A stretch of DNA of 64,000 bases from JAJYLM01 sp964547905 (GTDB taxonomy: Bacteria > JAMCPX01): positions 12,466 to 76,465 of the forward strand of contig CAZJPN010000050.1 of assembly GCA_964547905.1 (NCBI GenBank). Reading direction: 5' to 3'. Below the pieces are notes generated by a model. The model did not search any database. It was not told the origin of the DNA and saw only the letters and a list, made by a program, of their open reading frames with translations. This document shows positions 52,405 through 61,670 of this stretch, in pieces; position 1 is the stretch's first letter; the number at the start of each line of letters is the position of its first letter. A program made the position numbers and the translations under genes.

Positions 52405-53951
52405 ACCAGGCTTGAGATTACGTACGGTATGCGCTCAAGCATATCGGATGCGAGCACAGCACTGTTTTTGTGATAGGCATAAACAATATCACCTGCCATA
52501 CCATGTATGAAAACGCCCGCAATAGCTGCATTCTGCGTACTTATACCTGTAGCGATCAAACCGGCAATAATGCCGGTGAGCACATCACCCATACCACCGG
52601 TAGACATGCCTGGATTGCCGGTAGGATTGATCCAGATGTCTCCATTTTTATTTGCTATGATAGTCCTCGCACCTTTCAGGACAAGGGTACATTTATATCT
52701 CTTTGCAAAATCCATAGACAGGTTGATCCTGTCCTGGTTGATCTCTTTCGGATTCATGTTGATGAGCCTGCCGAATTCCCCTGGATGGGGTGTAAGGACA
52801 ATATTTTCATTATTGATTTCAAGCAGAATATGAGGATTCTGTGCAATAATATTGATCCCGTCTGCATCTATTACAACGGGTAATTTGCACCTATGCAAAA
52901 AATCAAAGACAAACTCGGTTGTCTGTTTTTCGGTACCAATGCCAGGCCCTATCGCCACAACATCCCTTGTCTGTAAAAGCCTTTCTGCCTGTGTAATGGC
53001 TGATTTATCTATAGCACCGCCAAGGGTTTCTGTTAACGGCTCTTTTAATGCTTCGATAACCGTTGTTTCGAAGACCGGTATCAAGCCCTCTGGCCCAGCG
53101 ATAGTAACAAGTCCACTGCCTGCACGCAATGCGCCCTTTGCAGTGAGTATTGCAGCTCCACTTTTACCTTCAGAACCTGCTATAACCAATGTATGTCCAT
53201 AATCACCCTTGTTTGTAGCATAGTTACGTGTCCTTAATATAGAATTTATATAGTTGTAGTCTAACAGGGTATATGGAATATATGTTTGTTTGATAAGCCT
53301 GTCGGGTATCGATATATCAACAACCTCCACATCTCCTGCAAATTCAGCGCCGGGATAAACAACCAGCCCTATCTTTGCCAATCCGAATGTAATGGTCTTT
53401 TTTGCCCTTACTGTAATGCCTGCAACAGCACCTGTGTCCGCATCGATACCTGATGGTACATCGACTGCAACAACAGGCAGACCGGAGTTATTTATAAGAT
53501 TTATTGCACCTGCATACGGTTCTTTAACATTCCCCTTTATACCTGTACCGAGCAATGCATCTATTATAGTGCCCCTTTCTTTGAGATTAATATCCGTCTT
53601 GTCAAATTCACCGATATCCTTAAGCTCGTGTATAACATCCGTAATCCTGCTCAATGCCGTATAATTTATGGCTGCGTCCTCTGAAAGCTCTTCTTTTTTG
53701 CCAAAGAAAATCACATCGACATGATACCCCTTATTTATAAGATGTCTTGCTGCAACAAATCCATCACCGCCATTGTTACCCTTTCCGCAGAACACGACAA
53801 CCCCCTTTTTTGCCTGTGCATCAAACTCTTTTATAATTGTCTGCGCAACGGAACGCCCGGCATTCTCCATGAGTACGATGCTTTTTACGCCAAAAGATTC
53901 AGCGGCCTTTTTATCAAGGGATCTTATTATTTCGGATGTGACAACCTTCAT
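52401..53951 (-). CDS. nnr: Bifunctional NAD(P)H-hydrate epimerase / dehydratase
   Basis: Repairs damaged NAD(P)H hydrates. The 516-aa protein has an N-terminal YjeF_N epimerase half (about 1-215: FCGKGNNGGDGFVAARHLIN, VDVPSGIDADTGAV) and a C-terminal ADP-dependent dehydratase half (about 225-516: THTLVIAGSEGKSGAAILTA-like, VLTPHPGEFGRLIN, NPGMSTGGMGDVLTGIIAGL). GGMGDVL holds the catalytic Asp. GGGAGG precedes the ATG. Its stop overlaps the polA start (ATGA). Confidence 0.95.
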   Translation of the reverse strand: MKVVTSEIIRSLDKKAAESFGVKSIVLMENAGRSVAQTIIKEFDAQAKKGVVVFCGKGNNGGDGFVAARHLINKGYHVDVIFFGKKEELSEDAAINYTALSRITDVIHELKDIGEFDKTDINLKERGTIIDALLGTGIKGNVKEPYAGAINLINNSGLPVVAVDVPSGIDADTGAVAGITVRAKKTITFGLAKIGLVVYPGAEFAGDVEVVDISIPDRLIKQTYIPYTLLDYNYINSILRTRNYATNKGDYGHTLVIAGSEGKSGAAILTAKGALRAGSGLVTIAGPEGLIPVFETTVIEALKEPLTETLGGAIDKSAITQAERLLQTRDVVAIGPGIGTEKQTTEFVFDFLHRCKLPVVIDADGINIIAQNPHILLEINNENIVLTPHPGEFGRLINMNPKEINQDRINLSMDFAKRYKCTLVLKGARTIIANKNGDIWINPTGNPGMSTGGMGDVLTGIIAGLIATGISTQNAAIAGVFIHGMAGDIVYAYHKNSAVLASDMLERIPYVISSLV

Positions 53952-54015
53952 AAAACCTCCCTCGGTTTTATTTATCTGTTTTTAGAATAAGGATCAATCT
54001 TTATATTTATAGTCA

Positions 54016-55551
54016 TCAAGATACATTTTGGGCAGTCAATGAAATTCCGAGCCTTGCCCTTCTCATCAGCCATGGGGTTGGTCTATACCTGGGATCACCA
54101 TAAAAACTGTACAAGAAATTAAGTATATTCAGTACCTTTATTGCACCTATTCTATCACCCCATTCAAGCGGACCAAAAGGATAACCAAGTCCCAATTTTA
54201 TCGCAAGGTTTATATCTTCAGGCGATGCAATGCCCTTTTCGGCAACATTGCAGCCAATATTAACGATCATGGATAATACTCTCCCAACAACAAAGGCCGG
54301 GCTGTCATTGATTAAATCAACGGTTACACCGTCCGCACTAAAAACAACCTCTGATATATCTTTTATATGTTTCGATGTACCGGGGGTAGACATAATTGTC
54401 CTATGTTTGCCGAAATTCATAAATGTATCTACGGCGATTACCCTTTTTGGATCCAGGCTACGATTGAGTGCGATTGTTGTGGCATCTTCAGCTATCGGCG
54501 ATACAACTATAATAGAGCCTTCATTGGGTTTGTTATCCGCATCAATACCAATGCCTATCGATTTCAAATAAGAAGTTAAGATTTTATAGCCTTCGATATT
54601 GGTATTATCAACCCATACTTTTATGCCTTTGATATCTACATTCTCTTTTTTCTTGATTTGCTCCTGAATTACAGGCTTTCCATTTTCATAGACATAAAAC
54701 CCTTTGCCTGTTTTGCGTCCCAATAATCCCGCATTAAGACGCGTTTGTGCAATATATGATGGCCGAAACATTGGGTCATGATAAAATTGATTGTATATAG
54801 CCTCTGTTGCGGTGTGTGAAATATCAAGTCCGGTTAGATCGAACAGCTCGAATGGCCCCATTCTAAAACCGGCAACATCCCGTAGAATACTATCTATCTG
54901 AAAGGTATCGGTAATATTTTCGCTTACTATGGCAAGGCTTTCTGTTCCATAGGCTCTGCCTATATGGTTTACGATAAAGCCCGGAGTATCCTTTGTAAGA
55001 ACAGGCGTATGTCCAATCTTTTTAGCTATTCCGACCAAAGTTTTTATCGTTCGATCCTCTGTTGCCAATCCCTTAACAACTTCCACAAGCTTCATAAGAG
55101 GTACCGGATTGAAAAAATGGAAGCCTGCTACCCTTGAAGGATTTTTGCATACAGAAGCAATCGCGGTAACCGATAGTGAAGACGTATTTGTAGCAATAAT
55201 GCATTCGTTAGAAACGATATCCTCAAGCTTCTTAAATAACTCTCTCTTTGCATTTGGATTCTCTATGATGGCCTCGACAACAACATCGCATTGAGAAAAA
55301 TCCTTCAACCCATCTGCCTTTTTTATCAAAGACATCGCTTTCTTTGCATCAGCTTCTTTTATCTTCCCCTTTGTTAAACTTTTGTTTATCATTTCCTCTA
55401 TAAAATCTATTGCACTCAGAACCACTTTTGATTCGGTATCGTAAAGCAATACGTTCATACCTGAAAGCGCTGCAACCTGAGCAATGCCTCTACCCATAGC
55501 CCCAGCGCCAACAATGCCAATGGTAAGAGTATCTTTATCATCAAAAGCCAT
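54016..55551 (-). CDS. 3-hydroxyacyl-CoA dehydrogenase (two C-terminal domains)
   Basis: Oxidises 3-hydroxyacyl-CoA to 3-ketoacyl-CoA with NAD+. The 511-aa protein begins with the Rossmann motif GIVGAGAMGRGIAQVAALSG; NTSSLSVTAIA and AGFHFFNPVPLMKLVEVVKG carry the catalytic His region, and GFIVNHIGRAYGTESLAIVS starts the first 3HCDH domain. A second 3HCDH-like domain follows at about 400-500, as in the PaaH2/FadB-like double-domain forms; no enoyl-CoA hydratase domain is present. AAAGGAG lies before the ATG. It lies 59 bp after the thiolase gene in the same operon. Confidence 0.93.
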   Translation of the reverse strand: MAFDDKDTLTIGIVGAGAMGRGIAQVAALSGMNVLLYDTESKVVLSAIDFIEEMINKSLTKGKIKEADAKKAMSLIKKADGLKDFSQCDVVVEAIIENPNAKRELFKKLEDIVSNECIIATNTSSLSVTAIASVCKNPSRVAGFHFFNPVPLMKLVEVVKGLATEDRTIKTLVGIAKKIGHTPVLTKDTPGFIVNHIGRAYGTESLAIVSENITDTFQIDSILRDVAGFRMGPFELFDLTGLDISHTATEAIYNQFYHDPMFRPSYIAQTRLNAGLLGRKTGKGFYVYENGKPVIQEQIKKKENVDIKGIKVWVDNTNIEGYKILTSYLKSIGIGIDADNKPNEGSIIVVSPIAEDATTIALNRSLDPKRVIAVDTFMNFGKHRTIMSTPGTSKHIKDISEVVFSADGVTVDLINDSPAFVVGRVLSMIVNIGCNVAEKGIASPEDINLAIKLGLGYPFGPLEWGDRIGAIKVLNILNFLYSFYGDPRYRPTPWLMRRARLGISLTAQNVS

Positions 55552-55610
55552 TTTAGCTCCTTTCGAATATTGATTTATTTTTTTCTATAAATTTCCCTAA
55601 AGACATTAGC

Positions 55611-56816
55611 CTACAACATTTCCACGATCATTGATATACCCTGCCCCACCCCGATACACATTGAAACAAGTCCGAATTGAATACTATTCCTTCTCTTCAT
55701 TTCGTGGAGTAATTTTGTCATGAGTATTGCACCGGTTGCACCAAGCGGGTGCCCGGCTGCTATTGCACCGCCATTGGGATTTAATCTGGAATCAGTGTAA
55801 TCCATTTTCCATTCATTCAAAACAGCCAATGACTGGGCTGCGAAGGCTTCGTTTAGTTCAATTGATTTTATATCATTTAGGGTTAATCCCGCTCTATCCA
55901 GCGCCTTCTTTGTTGCAGGTACAGGTCCTATTCCCATGATTCTTGGGGAAACACCGGCTACAGCTATGCTTTTTATCTTTGCAATAGGCTTTAATCCATG
56001 CGCTCTGCCATACTCTTCTGATACAAGGAGAACTGCCGCGGCACCATCACTCAATTGGCTTGAGTTGCCGGCAGTAACAGTCCCATCCTTCTTGAACACG
56101 GGCTTTAACTTTGATAATTTCTCCATAGATGTATCTCTCCTTGGACCTTCATCCATTTCCGCAGCACCTTTTTTAGTTTCAATTGGTACAATTTGATCTT
56201 TGAAAAAGCCGTTATCGATTGCCTGTACAGACCTTTGATTGCTCAATAGTGAAAATTTATCCTGTTCTTCTCTTGGAATTTTATACATATCCGCGAGATT
56301 TTCCGCAGTCATTCCGAGCGAATCCGTGTGCCCCAAAGCTTCCATCTTTGGGTTTACGAGACGCCAGCCCAATGTTGTATCGTATGTAGTAATATTGCCT
56401 TTTTGGAATGCTTGATCTGGTTTCGGTATTACCCATGGTGCCCTGCTCATAGATTCTACACCTCCGCCTATATAAACATCTCCCTCTCCCAGCATTATGC
56501 AGCGGGCTGCTTCGGAAATAGCTTCGAGTCCGGAACCGCACAATCTATTCACGGTGCATCCGGCAATTTCTATCGGAAATCCTGCCAAAAGCAAGCTCAT
56601 ACGAGCAACATTGCGATTATCCTCTCCTGCCTGGTTAGCACATCCCAAATACACATCCTCGATATCTTTTATTGCGATACCGTTTCTCTTTATTATCTCT
56701 TTTAAAACGATAGCACCAAGGTCATCCGGTCTTATAGAAGACAATATTCCGCCGTGTTTGCCTATCGGGGTTCTTACAGCATCTATAAGCCATACAATTT
56801 TTGTTATATTTTCCAT
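55611..56816 (-). CDS. Acetyl-CoA C-acyltransferase (thiolase)
   Basis: Cleaves 3-ketoacyl-CoA to acetyl-CoA and a shortened acyl-CoA, or runs in reverse. The 401-aa protein has the nucleophile Cys93 in CTVNRLCGSGLEAI, the GHPLGATGAI loop with the catalytic His (NPNGGAIAAGHPLGATG), and the second Cys in SMCIGVGQGISMI. GGAGG lies before the ATG. It shares an operon with the hydroxyacyl-CoA dehydrogenase. Upstream is an inverted repeat (CTACAATAGT/ACTATAGTAG, 56829-56863) in the divergent gap to the Spy-like gene. Confidence 0.94.
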   Translation of the reverse strand: MENITKIVWLIDAVRTPIGKHGGILSSIRPDDLGAIVLKEIIKRNGIAIKDIEDVYLGCANQAGEDNRNVARMSLLLAGFPIEIAGCTVNRLCGSGLEAISEAARCIMLGEGDVYIGGGVESMSRAPWVIPKPDQAFQKGNITTYDTTLGWRLVNPKMEALGHTDSLGMTAENLADMYKIPREEQDKFSLLSNQRSVQAIDNGFFKDQIVPIETKKGAAEMDEGPRRDTSMEKLSKLKPVFKKDGTVTAGNSSQLSDGAAAVLLVSEEYGRAHGLKPIAKIKSIAVAGVSPRIMGIGPVPATKKALDRAGLTLNDIKSIELNEAFAAQSLAVLNEWKMDYTDSRLNPNGGAIAAGHPLGATGAILMTKLLHEMKRRNSIQFGLVSMCIGVGQGISMIVEML

Positions 56817-56828
56817 TTTACCTCCAAT

Positions 56829-56894
56829 CTACAATAGTCTTTAGCTATAAAAAACTATAGTAGATCATGCAGGTATTGCAATAGTTTCTGTCAA
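56829..56894 (-). promoter_or_regulatory. Possible promoter and inverted repeat before the thiolase operon
   Basis: Minus-strand TTGACA at 56889-56894 has only weak -10 candidates (CATGAT, 56864-56869). Downstream CTACAATAGT (56829-56838) and ACTATAGTAG (56854-56863) form a 9-of-10 inverted repeat that could be an operator or leader hairpin. Confidence 0.35.
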
Positions 56895-56972
56895 CTATGC
56901 AACAAAACAAATAAAAGCAACGGAACTTTTTTAAAAGGTGTTTCGTTTAATAAGGCAAGGAGGAAAGAACAA

Positions 56973-57410
56973 ATGAAAAAAACAATTATGGCAGGTATGG
57001 CAGTCCTTATAGGACTGATGATATCGGGGAGTGTTTATGCTATGGGCCCTGGTGCATGGCAAGGTAGAGGTTTTACAGCAGTTGCAAACCTAAACATAGA
57101 GTCTGTAAAGAATTTTCTAAAAGATACTTCTGCAACACGTAATGAACTTATCATAAAACGTATTGAGCTGGTGAAAGCATACCAGGAAAAAGAAGTAAAT
57201 TACGACAGGATAGCAGCGATACAAAAAGAGATTATAGACCTCAAAACAAAGATCCTTGATGCTGCACGGAAATACGGACTCGATAAAGAGCTTGGACCAT
57301 GGTTCGGCAGAATGGGACATGGCATGATGGGAAAAGGTATGAAACCTGGGATGAAAGGTATGAGACCGGGCGGCATGATGGGTTGTTCACCATGTAATAC
57401 ACCTCAATAA
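56973..57410 (+). CDS. Spy/CpxP-like periplasmic protein with Met-rich tail
   Basis: A 145-aa exported protein; signal peptide MAGMAVLIGLMISGSVYA. The mature region is helical (TSATRNELIIKRIELVKAYQ, AAIQKEIIDLKTKILDAARK), resembling the LTxxQ/Spy and zinc-resistance (ZraP) heavy-metal-sensor families. The tail is Met/Gly-rich (GMKPGMKGMRPGGMM), with C-x2-C (CSPC), which could bind Cu or other soft metals. Its AGGAGG site is strong. It is followed by a hairpin terminator. Family placement is by pattern; metal binding is inference. Confidence 0.75.
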   Translation: MKKTIMAGMAVLIGLMISGSVYAMGPGAWQGRGFTAVANLNIESVKNFLKDTSATRNELIIKRIELVKAYQEKEVNYDRIAAIQKEIIDLKTKILDAARKYGLDKELGPWFGRMGHGMMGKGMKPGMKGMRPGGMMGCSPCNTPQ

Positions 57411-57447
57411 CACAACTTTGCGGTACAACTACATGGAATAAGAGTTA

Positions 57448-57480
57448 TAAAGGGAAATGCTTTACCCGCGTTTCCCTTTA
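57448..57480 (+). terminator. Hairpin terminator after the Spy-like gene
   Basis: TAAAGGGAAA (57448-57457) and TTTCCCTTTA (57471-57480) form a perfect 10-bp stem with a 13-nt loop, followed by TTCTTTTG. It overlaps the 3' end of the convergent acpS gene, so it may serve both strands. Confidence 0.65.
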
Positions 57481-57854
57481 TTCTTTTGCATTACAACAAC
57501 GGCAACAGCAAAATCATGCTCATGTGTCAAAGATATATTGAAACTCACATCTTTATTCTCAAGTACTGATAACTTACCGTGCAGTTTTATATCCGGCATG
57601 CCGTCAGCCCTTCTTATAACCTCTATATCCCTATAATTATAATAGCCCCTATAAATCGGTGATATTGCCTTTCTGACCGCTTCTTTGGCAGCAAATCTTG
57701 CAGCATATCGCTCCGCCTTGTACTTGAAACGCTCACAATAACTTCGTTCTGCATCTGTAAAAATCCGCTCTATAAACATCTTGCCCTTCTGTTCAAGCAA
57801 TCTCTCTATACGCGAAACCTTGACAATATCGATACCGATACCCAAAGTATCCAT
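57462..57854 (-). CDS. acpS: Holo-[acyl-carrier-protein] synthase
   Basis: Transfers the phosphopantetheine arm of CoA to acyl carrier protein. The start at 57854 (MDTLGIGIDIVKVSR) gives 130 aa, near the family length; a TTG at 57896 would add 14 residues. GIGIDIVKVSRIERLL carries the metal-binding Asp and FAAKEAVRKAI the catalytic Glu/Lys; SLTHEHDFAVAVVVM closes the fold. It is convergent with the Spy-like gene, its 3' end lying in the terminator hairpin. Confidence 0.93.
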   Translation of the reverse strand: MDTLGIGIDIVKVSRIERLLEQKGKMFIERIFTDAERSYCERFKYKAERYAARFAAKEAVRKAISPIYRGYYNYRDIEVIRRADGMPDIKLHGKLSVLENKDVSFNISLTHEHDFAVAVVVMQKNKGKRG

Positions 57855-57926
57855 GACAATATCATTCTCCACAAACTTTCTTGTTTTTAAATGCAATTTT
57901 GGAGTTAATTACGGTAATTATGAAGA

Positions 57927-58637
57927 TCATCGGGCTTTATTTGTCGGGACCGGCTTTCCAAGTTCCTGCAATACGAGTTTCATATCGTTCCATACAACTT
58001 TTTTCTCCTTTTCGTTGCGTAAAAGGTATGCTGGATGATACGTAGGCATAACTTTTATCCCCTTATAACTAAAGAATCTCCCTCGTAATTCAGAAATTTT
58101 CATCTGCTCGTGGAGTCCGAGTATTGCTGCCGTTGAATACCTGCCGAGCGTAACTATGACTTTTGGTTTAATAATATCTATCTGATTAAATAGATATGGC
58201 ACGCATGCCGTTATTTCATCATCCATCGGCCCTCTGTTGTCAGGCGGCCTGCACTTAATAACATTCGCTATAAACACCTCTTCTCTCGTCATACCCATTG
58301 CTTTGATAATATCTGTGAGTAACTTGCCTGCCCTTCCTACAAAAGGTCTTCCCTGTTGGTCTTCATCATAGCCCGGAGCTTCGCCTATAAACATAAGTAT
58401 TGCATTATAATCTCCTTCACCCGGCACCGTATGCGTCCTTGCATTGGCAAGTCTGCATTTATGACACTCTTCAACCGCGAGTCTGATATTCTCTATTGAT
58501 ATCTTTTTATTATCGTCATGGACGTTTAAAACAGCACTGCACTCATGTTTGGGTTGAGAAGGCATGGGAAACCCGTCATACCCGAGTTCTTTAAGGTATT
58601 GCATATATTCGACAAGTGATTCTATATGCGCCTTCAT
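57927..58637 (-). CDS. Family 4 uracil-DNA glycosylase
   Basis: Removes uracil from DNA. The 236-aa protein has the four iron-sulfur cysteines of family 4 (CHKC, then KCRPP and ACVPY), the motif GEAPGYDEDQQGRPFVGRAG and the motif TYHPAYLLRNEKEKK near the end. It may also act on other damage as in archaea. About 70 N-terminal residues precede the CHKC motif. Start ATG at 58637 lacks a clear ribosome site. The gap to mutL is 166 bp of AT-rich sequence. Confidence 0.92.
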   Translation of the reverse strand: MKAHIESLVEYMQYLKELGYDGFPMPSQPKHECSAVLNVHDDNKKISIENIRLAVEECHKCRLANARTHTVPGEGDYNAILMFIGEAPGYDEDQQGRPFVGRAGKLLTDIIKAMGMTREEVFIANVIKCRPPDNRGPMDDEITACVPYLFNQIDIIKPKVIVTLGRYSTAAILGLHEQMKISELRGRFFSYKGIKVMPTYHPAYLLRNEKEKKVVWNDMKLVLQELGKPVPTNKAR

Positions 58638-58803
58638 ATAAATTTAGTTTTTCACTATAAACAAAATATTAGCATGTTCAACAAAAATTACAAGAGAACG
58701 ATTGAAATATTGTTTTTTAAGGTCTATACTGAAAAAAACAAAACGATTTATAAAAAGGCCTGTAGGGAAAAGAAATTATTAATAAGGGACAACAATAATA
58801 CAA

Positions 58804-60612
58804 ATGGGTATCATAAAGAAACTATCCGGTGAACTTGTCAGCAAGATAGCAGCTGGCGAGGTCATAGAAAGACCTGCATCCATCGTAAAAGAGCTGCTTG
58901 AAAATGCAGTTGACGCTGGTGCAGATGCAATAGAAGTAGAACTCAGGAACGGCGGCATAGATCTCATACGGATTCATGATAACGGGACTGGTATTCTAAA
59001 AGAAGACATCGAGCTTGCAGTGCAGAGGCATACTACAAGCAAGCTATACAATGAAAATGAACTTTATGAAATAGTAACACTTGGCTTCAGAGGCGAAGCA
59101 CTTTATAGTATAGGTGTAATCTCTGAATTGGAGATTGTAACAGAACATAAACGTGAGGATATCGGTACCATTATCAATGTCAGGGGTGGAAATGTTGTTA
59201 ACAAAGCCGAGGTTGCGCATGATACCGGTACAACGGTAACGGTATCAAACCTTTTCTTCAACACACCGGCAAGGAAGAAGTTTCTCGGCTCCCCTCAAGC
59301 CGAATACAGGGCGTGTCTGGACGTTGTAGACAGGTTTGTGTTTGGGTATAAAAATATAGGCATAGGACTCATCAACAATTCAAAAGAGGTCTTTAATATA
59401 CAGCCTGCCCAGCTTGAAGCAAGAGCACTATTAAGGATAGACCAGAGGCTTAAGAACAAGTTATACGATGTTCATTTTGACAACGGTATAATAAAGGTCG
59501 AAGGATATACATCGGATCCCGACTATAATACCAATTCTTCAAGGTATATATATCTGTTTGTTAATGGAAGATATATCATTGATAAATCCCTTAATTACAG
59601 TATAACAAACGCATATTCGACAGCCCTTGAAAGAGGACGCTATCCTGTAGCTGTTATAAATCTTTTTATACCTCATAATTTTGTCGATGTTAACATTAAC
59701 CCAACAAAAACTGCTGTAAAATTCGCCGATAGGTCAATGGTATACGATGCTGTGAGTAATGCCATAAGAGACTCGATCAATAAAAGAGCCATCGTTTATA
59801 CTTCTATCGATCCCGGGCTGAATAAAAACAAATACAAAGAGGAGGTAAAAGAAGCAGTCGAGTCGTACACAACATTGCATCAGCACATCAATAATATATA
59901 TAATGGATACGGCGCGTCAAAAAAAATGCAGACCGATTTTACTTCTCAATATACAAACCCTGGCATCGAGAGTGATTCTGGAACAAGTATTCAACAGACT
60001 ATTTTACAAAATGGAGAGTTCTCCTCTTTGAACATTCATGCACAATTTAATGCGACATACATCGTTGCATCATCCTCGGACAGCTTAGTGCTGATAGATC
60101 AGCATGCAATGCACGAAAGGATTATATTTGAAAAGCTTTCAAAGAACTCACAGGCAAGGCAGAGGCAATCTCAATTTCTAACGGCACCTCAGGAGATCTT
60201 TTTAAATGAAAACAGAATGAGTACTATCATGGAAATACAGGATGCTCTGGGTAAAATAGGCTATGAGCTGACAATCGGGCATAACAGTGTGCATGTTCAT
60301 GCAATACCTGCCGACACTGTATTTACACCACTGTCGCTGATAGAGCTTATAGACAACATCATGCAGAAAGATGGTTCAAGCCATACGGAACTTACCGCTG
60401 ATCAAAAAACAGATCCATTATACAAGATTATGGCAGATGTAGCATGCAAAAGTGCGGTCAGGGCAGGTGATTTTCTGCCCGTTGAAAAGATAAAGGCGCT
60501 TTTCATGCAGCTTGATCAGCTTGGCATACCGCTCAATTGTCCTCACGGCAGACCATTTGTCTTCATCCTGCCGAAAGTAGAGATTGAAAAATTCTTTCAC
60601 AGACGGGTATAA
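58804..60612 (+). CDS. mutL: DNA mismatch repair protein MutL
   Basis: A 602-aa mismatch-repair ATPase with endonuclease. The GHKL domain shows ELLENAVDAGADAIEVE, DNGTGI and GFRGEALYSI, and FFNTPARKKFL follows. The C-terminal half keeps the endonuclease motifs IDQHAMHERIIFEKL (DQHAx2Ex4E), ACKSAVRAGD and NCPHGRPFV, so it should nick DNA itself, as in organisms without MutH. AAGGGA lies about 17 bp before the ATG, rather far. MutS is not in the window. Confidence 0.96.
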   Translation: MGIIKKLSGELVSKIAAGEVIERPASIVKELLENAVDAGADAIEVELRNGGIDLIRIHDNGTGILKEDIELAVQRHTTSKLYNENELYEIVTLGFRGEALYSIGVISELEIVTEHKREDIGTIINVRGGNVVNKAEVAHDTGTTVTVSNLFFNTPARKKFLGSPQAEYRACLDVVDRFVFGYKNIGIGLINNSKEVFNIQPAQLEARALLRIDQRLKNKLYDVHFDNGIIKVEGYTSDPDYNTNSSRYIYLFVNGRYIIDKSLNYSITNAYSTALERGRYPVAVINLFIPHNFVDVNINPTKTAVKFADRSMVYDAVSNAIRDSINKRAIVYTSIDPGLNKNKYKEEVKEAVESYTTLHQHINNIYNGYGASKKMQTDFTSQYTNPGIESDSGTSIQQTILQNGEFSSLNIHAQFNATYIVASSSDSLVLIDQHAMHERIIFEKLSKNSQARQRQSQFLTAPQEIFLNENRMSTIMEIQDALGKIGYELTIGHNSVHVHAIPADTVFTPLSLIELIDNIMQKDGSSHTELTADQKTDPLYKIMADVACKSAVRAGDFLPVEKIKALFMQLDQLGIPLNCPHGRPFVFILPKVEIEKFFHRRV

Positions 60613-60646
60613 CCCAAAACCGGTAGCTGTTCCCATTTATTCCTGC

Positions 60647-61534
60647 TTATCTATTCAAATAATGAACAAGTTTGATGGGGAGTTTTAATATTTTTATAGT
60701 GTTTATTAATAAAAAAACAGAAATACCATCCAGCAGGTGAAAAACTATAATAAGAGATCCGGATAACGGTCTCAACTTAGGATATTCTCTATAAAATTGA
60801 AACAGTTTGTGCATGTTTTTATTCTCTATAAAGAAAAACTGCTTCACAAAACCAGCCAATGTTGCTCTTTTTACTATATCCACAGCCATATGAAGATAAT
60901 GTTTTGTACCTGTAAGCATATCCAATTTATTGAATTGATGTACCGTGTACAGATTACTACAAAATACCGTCCTGATTTTTTTGCCCTGTCTTATATAATG
61001 GAGGTTGTTCGTTATCTCCAGCAAATAGCCGGCGTTGTCGGGTATATCAATCTCAAGGAAATCCTTTTTCCAGAAAGCCCTTTCGCCGCCAAAATATTTC
61101 GCACAATTTGTCCAGCCCCATACCGGAGTTCTGTCACCTGCCCTGTCAAGGATCATTTGATCCACCTCTTCATGTATAACCGGCGAAATCAATGAATCCA
61201 TATTTTTATGGGTTAAACCGATCAAATCAGAATCAAGCATAACAATAAGATTGCCGGTCGACTCGATCACACCCCTTTTTATTACGCCTGTCTTACCGTT
61301 CTTTTGAGGGAGCGTGATGACCTTCAATACGGGGCAAGCCTGCTGATATGATTTTGCTATTTGTGTTGTACGATCGTCCGATCCGTCATCAACGACAAGG
61401 ATCTCGTTAAACCTGCTGTAGGTTGTTACGACATCCAGAACACGCGAGATGTTCTTCTCTTCATTATATGCAGGTATAATGCAGGAGATTGTTACGTCTT
61501 CATTTGTATTCAAATCATTCACATTTATCTCCAA
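60647..61534 (-). CDS. Glycosyltransferase family 2
   Basis: A 295-aa GT-A fold transferase. The nucleotide-sugar site shows IPAYNEEKNISRVLDVVTTY, then EILVVDDGSDDRTTQIA, and LIVMLDSDLIGLTHKN holds the DxD-like motif. The C-terminus has a hydrophobic stretch (IIVFHLLDGISVFLLINTIK) suggesting membrane association. It resembles polyprenyl-phosphate or sugar-lipid transferases; donor and acceptor are unknown. It is convergent with mutL and divergent from kdsB. Confidence 0.85.
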   Translation of the reverse strand: MEINVNDLNTNEDVTISCIIPAYNEEKNISRVLDVVTTYSRFNEILVVDDGSDDRTTQIAKSYQQACPVLKVITLPQKNGKTGVIKRGVIESTGNLIVMLDSDLIGLTHKNMDSLISPVIHEEVDQMILDRAGDRTPVWGWTNCAKYFGGERAFWKKDFLEIDIPDNAGYLLEITNNLHYIRQGKKIRTVFCSNLYTVHQFNKLDMLTGTKHYLHMAVDIVKRATLAGFVKQFFFIENKNMHKLFQFYREYPKLRPLSGSLIIVFHLLDGISVFLLINTIKILKLPIKLVHYLNR

Positions 61535-61635
61535 ATTCCAGTTTATTAAATACTAAAACATGTTTTCGTTCGGATGTGAAACAAATTTTTAATTATGAGA
61601 AAACTTCATGTTTCGATATCCTGGTTTCCCAATTC

Positions 61636-61664
61636 TTGACTTGTTTTAAACACACATTTAATAT
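61636..61664 (+). promoter_or_regulatory. Promoter of kdsB-pyrG
   Basis: TTGACT (61636-61641) and TAATAT (61659-61664) are 17 bp apart. A transcript from it would begin at or next to the kdsB ATG (61671), suggesting a leaderless mRNA. Confidence 0.5.
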
Positions 61665-61670
61665 GGAGGC

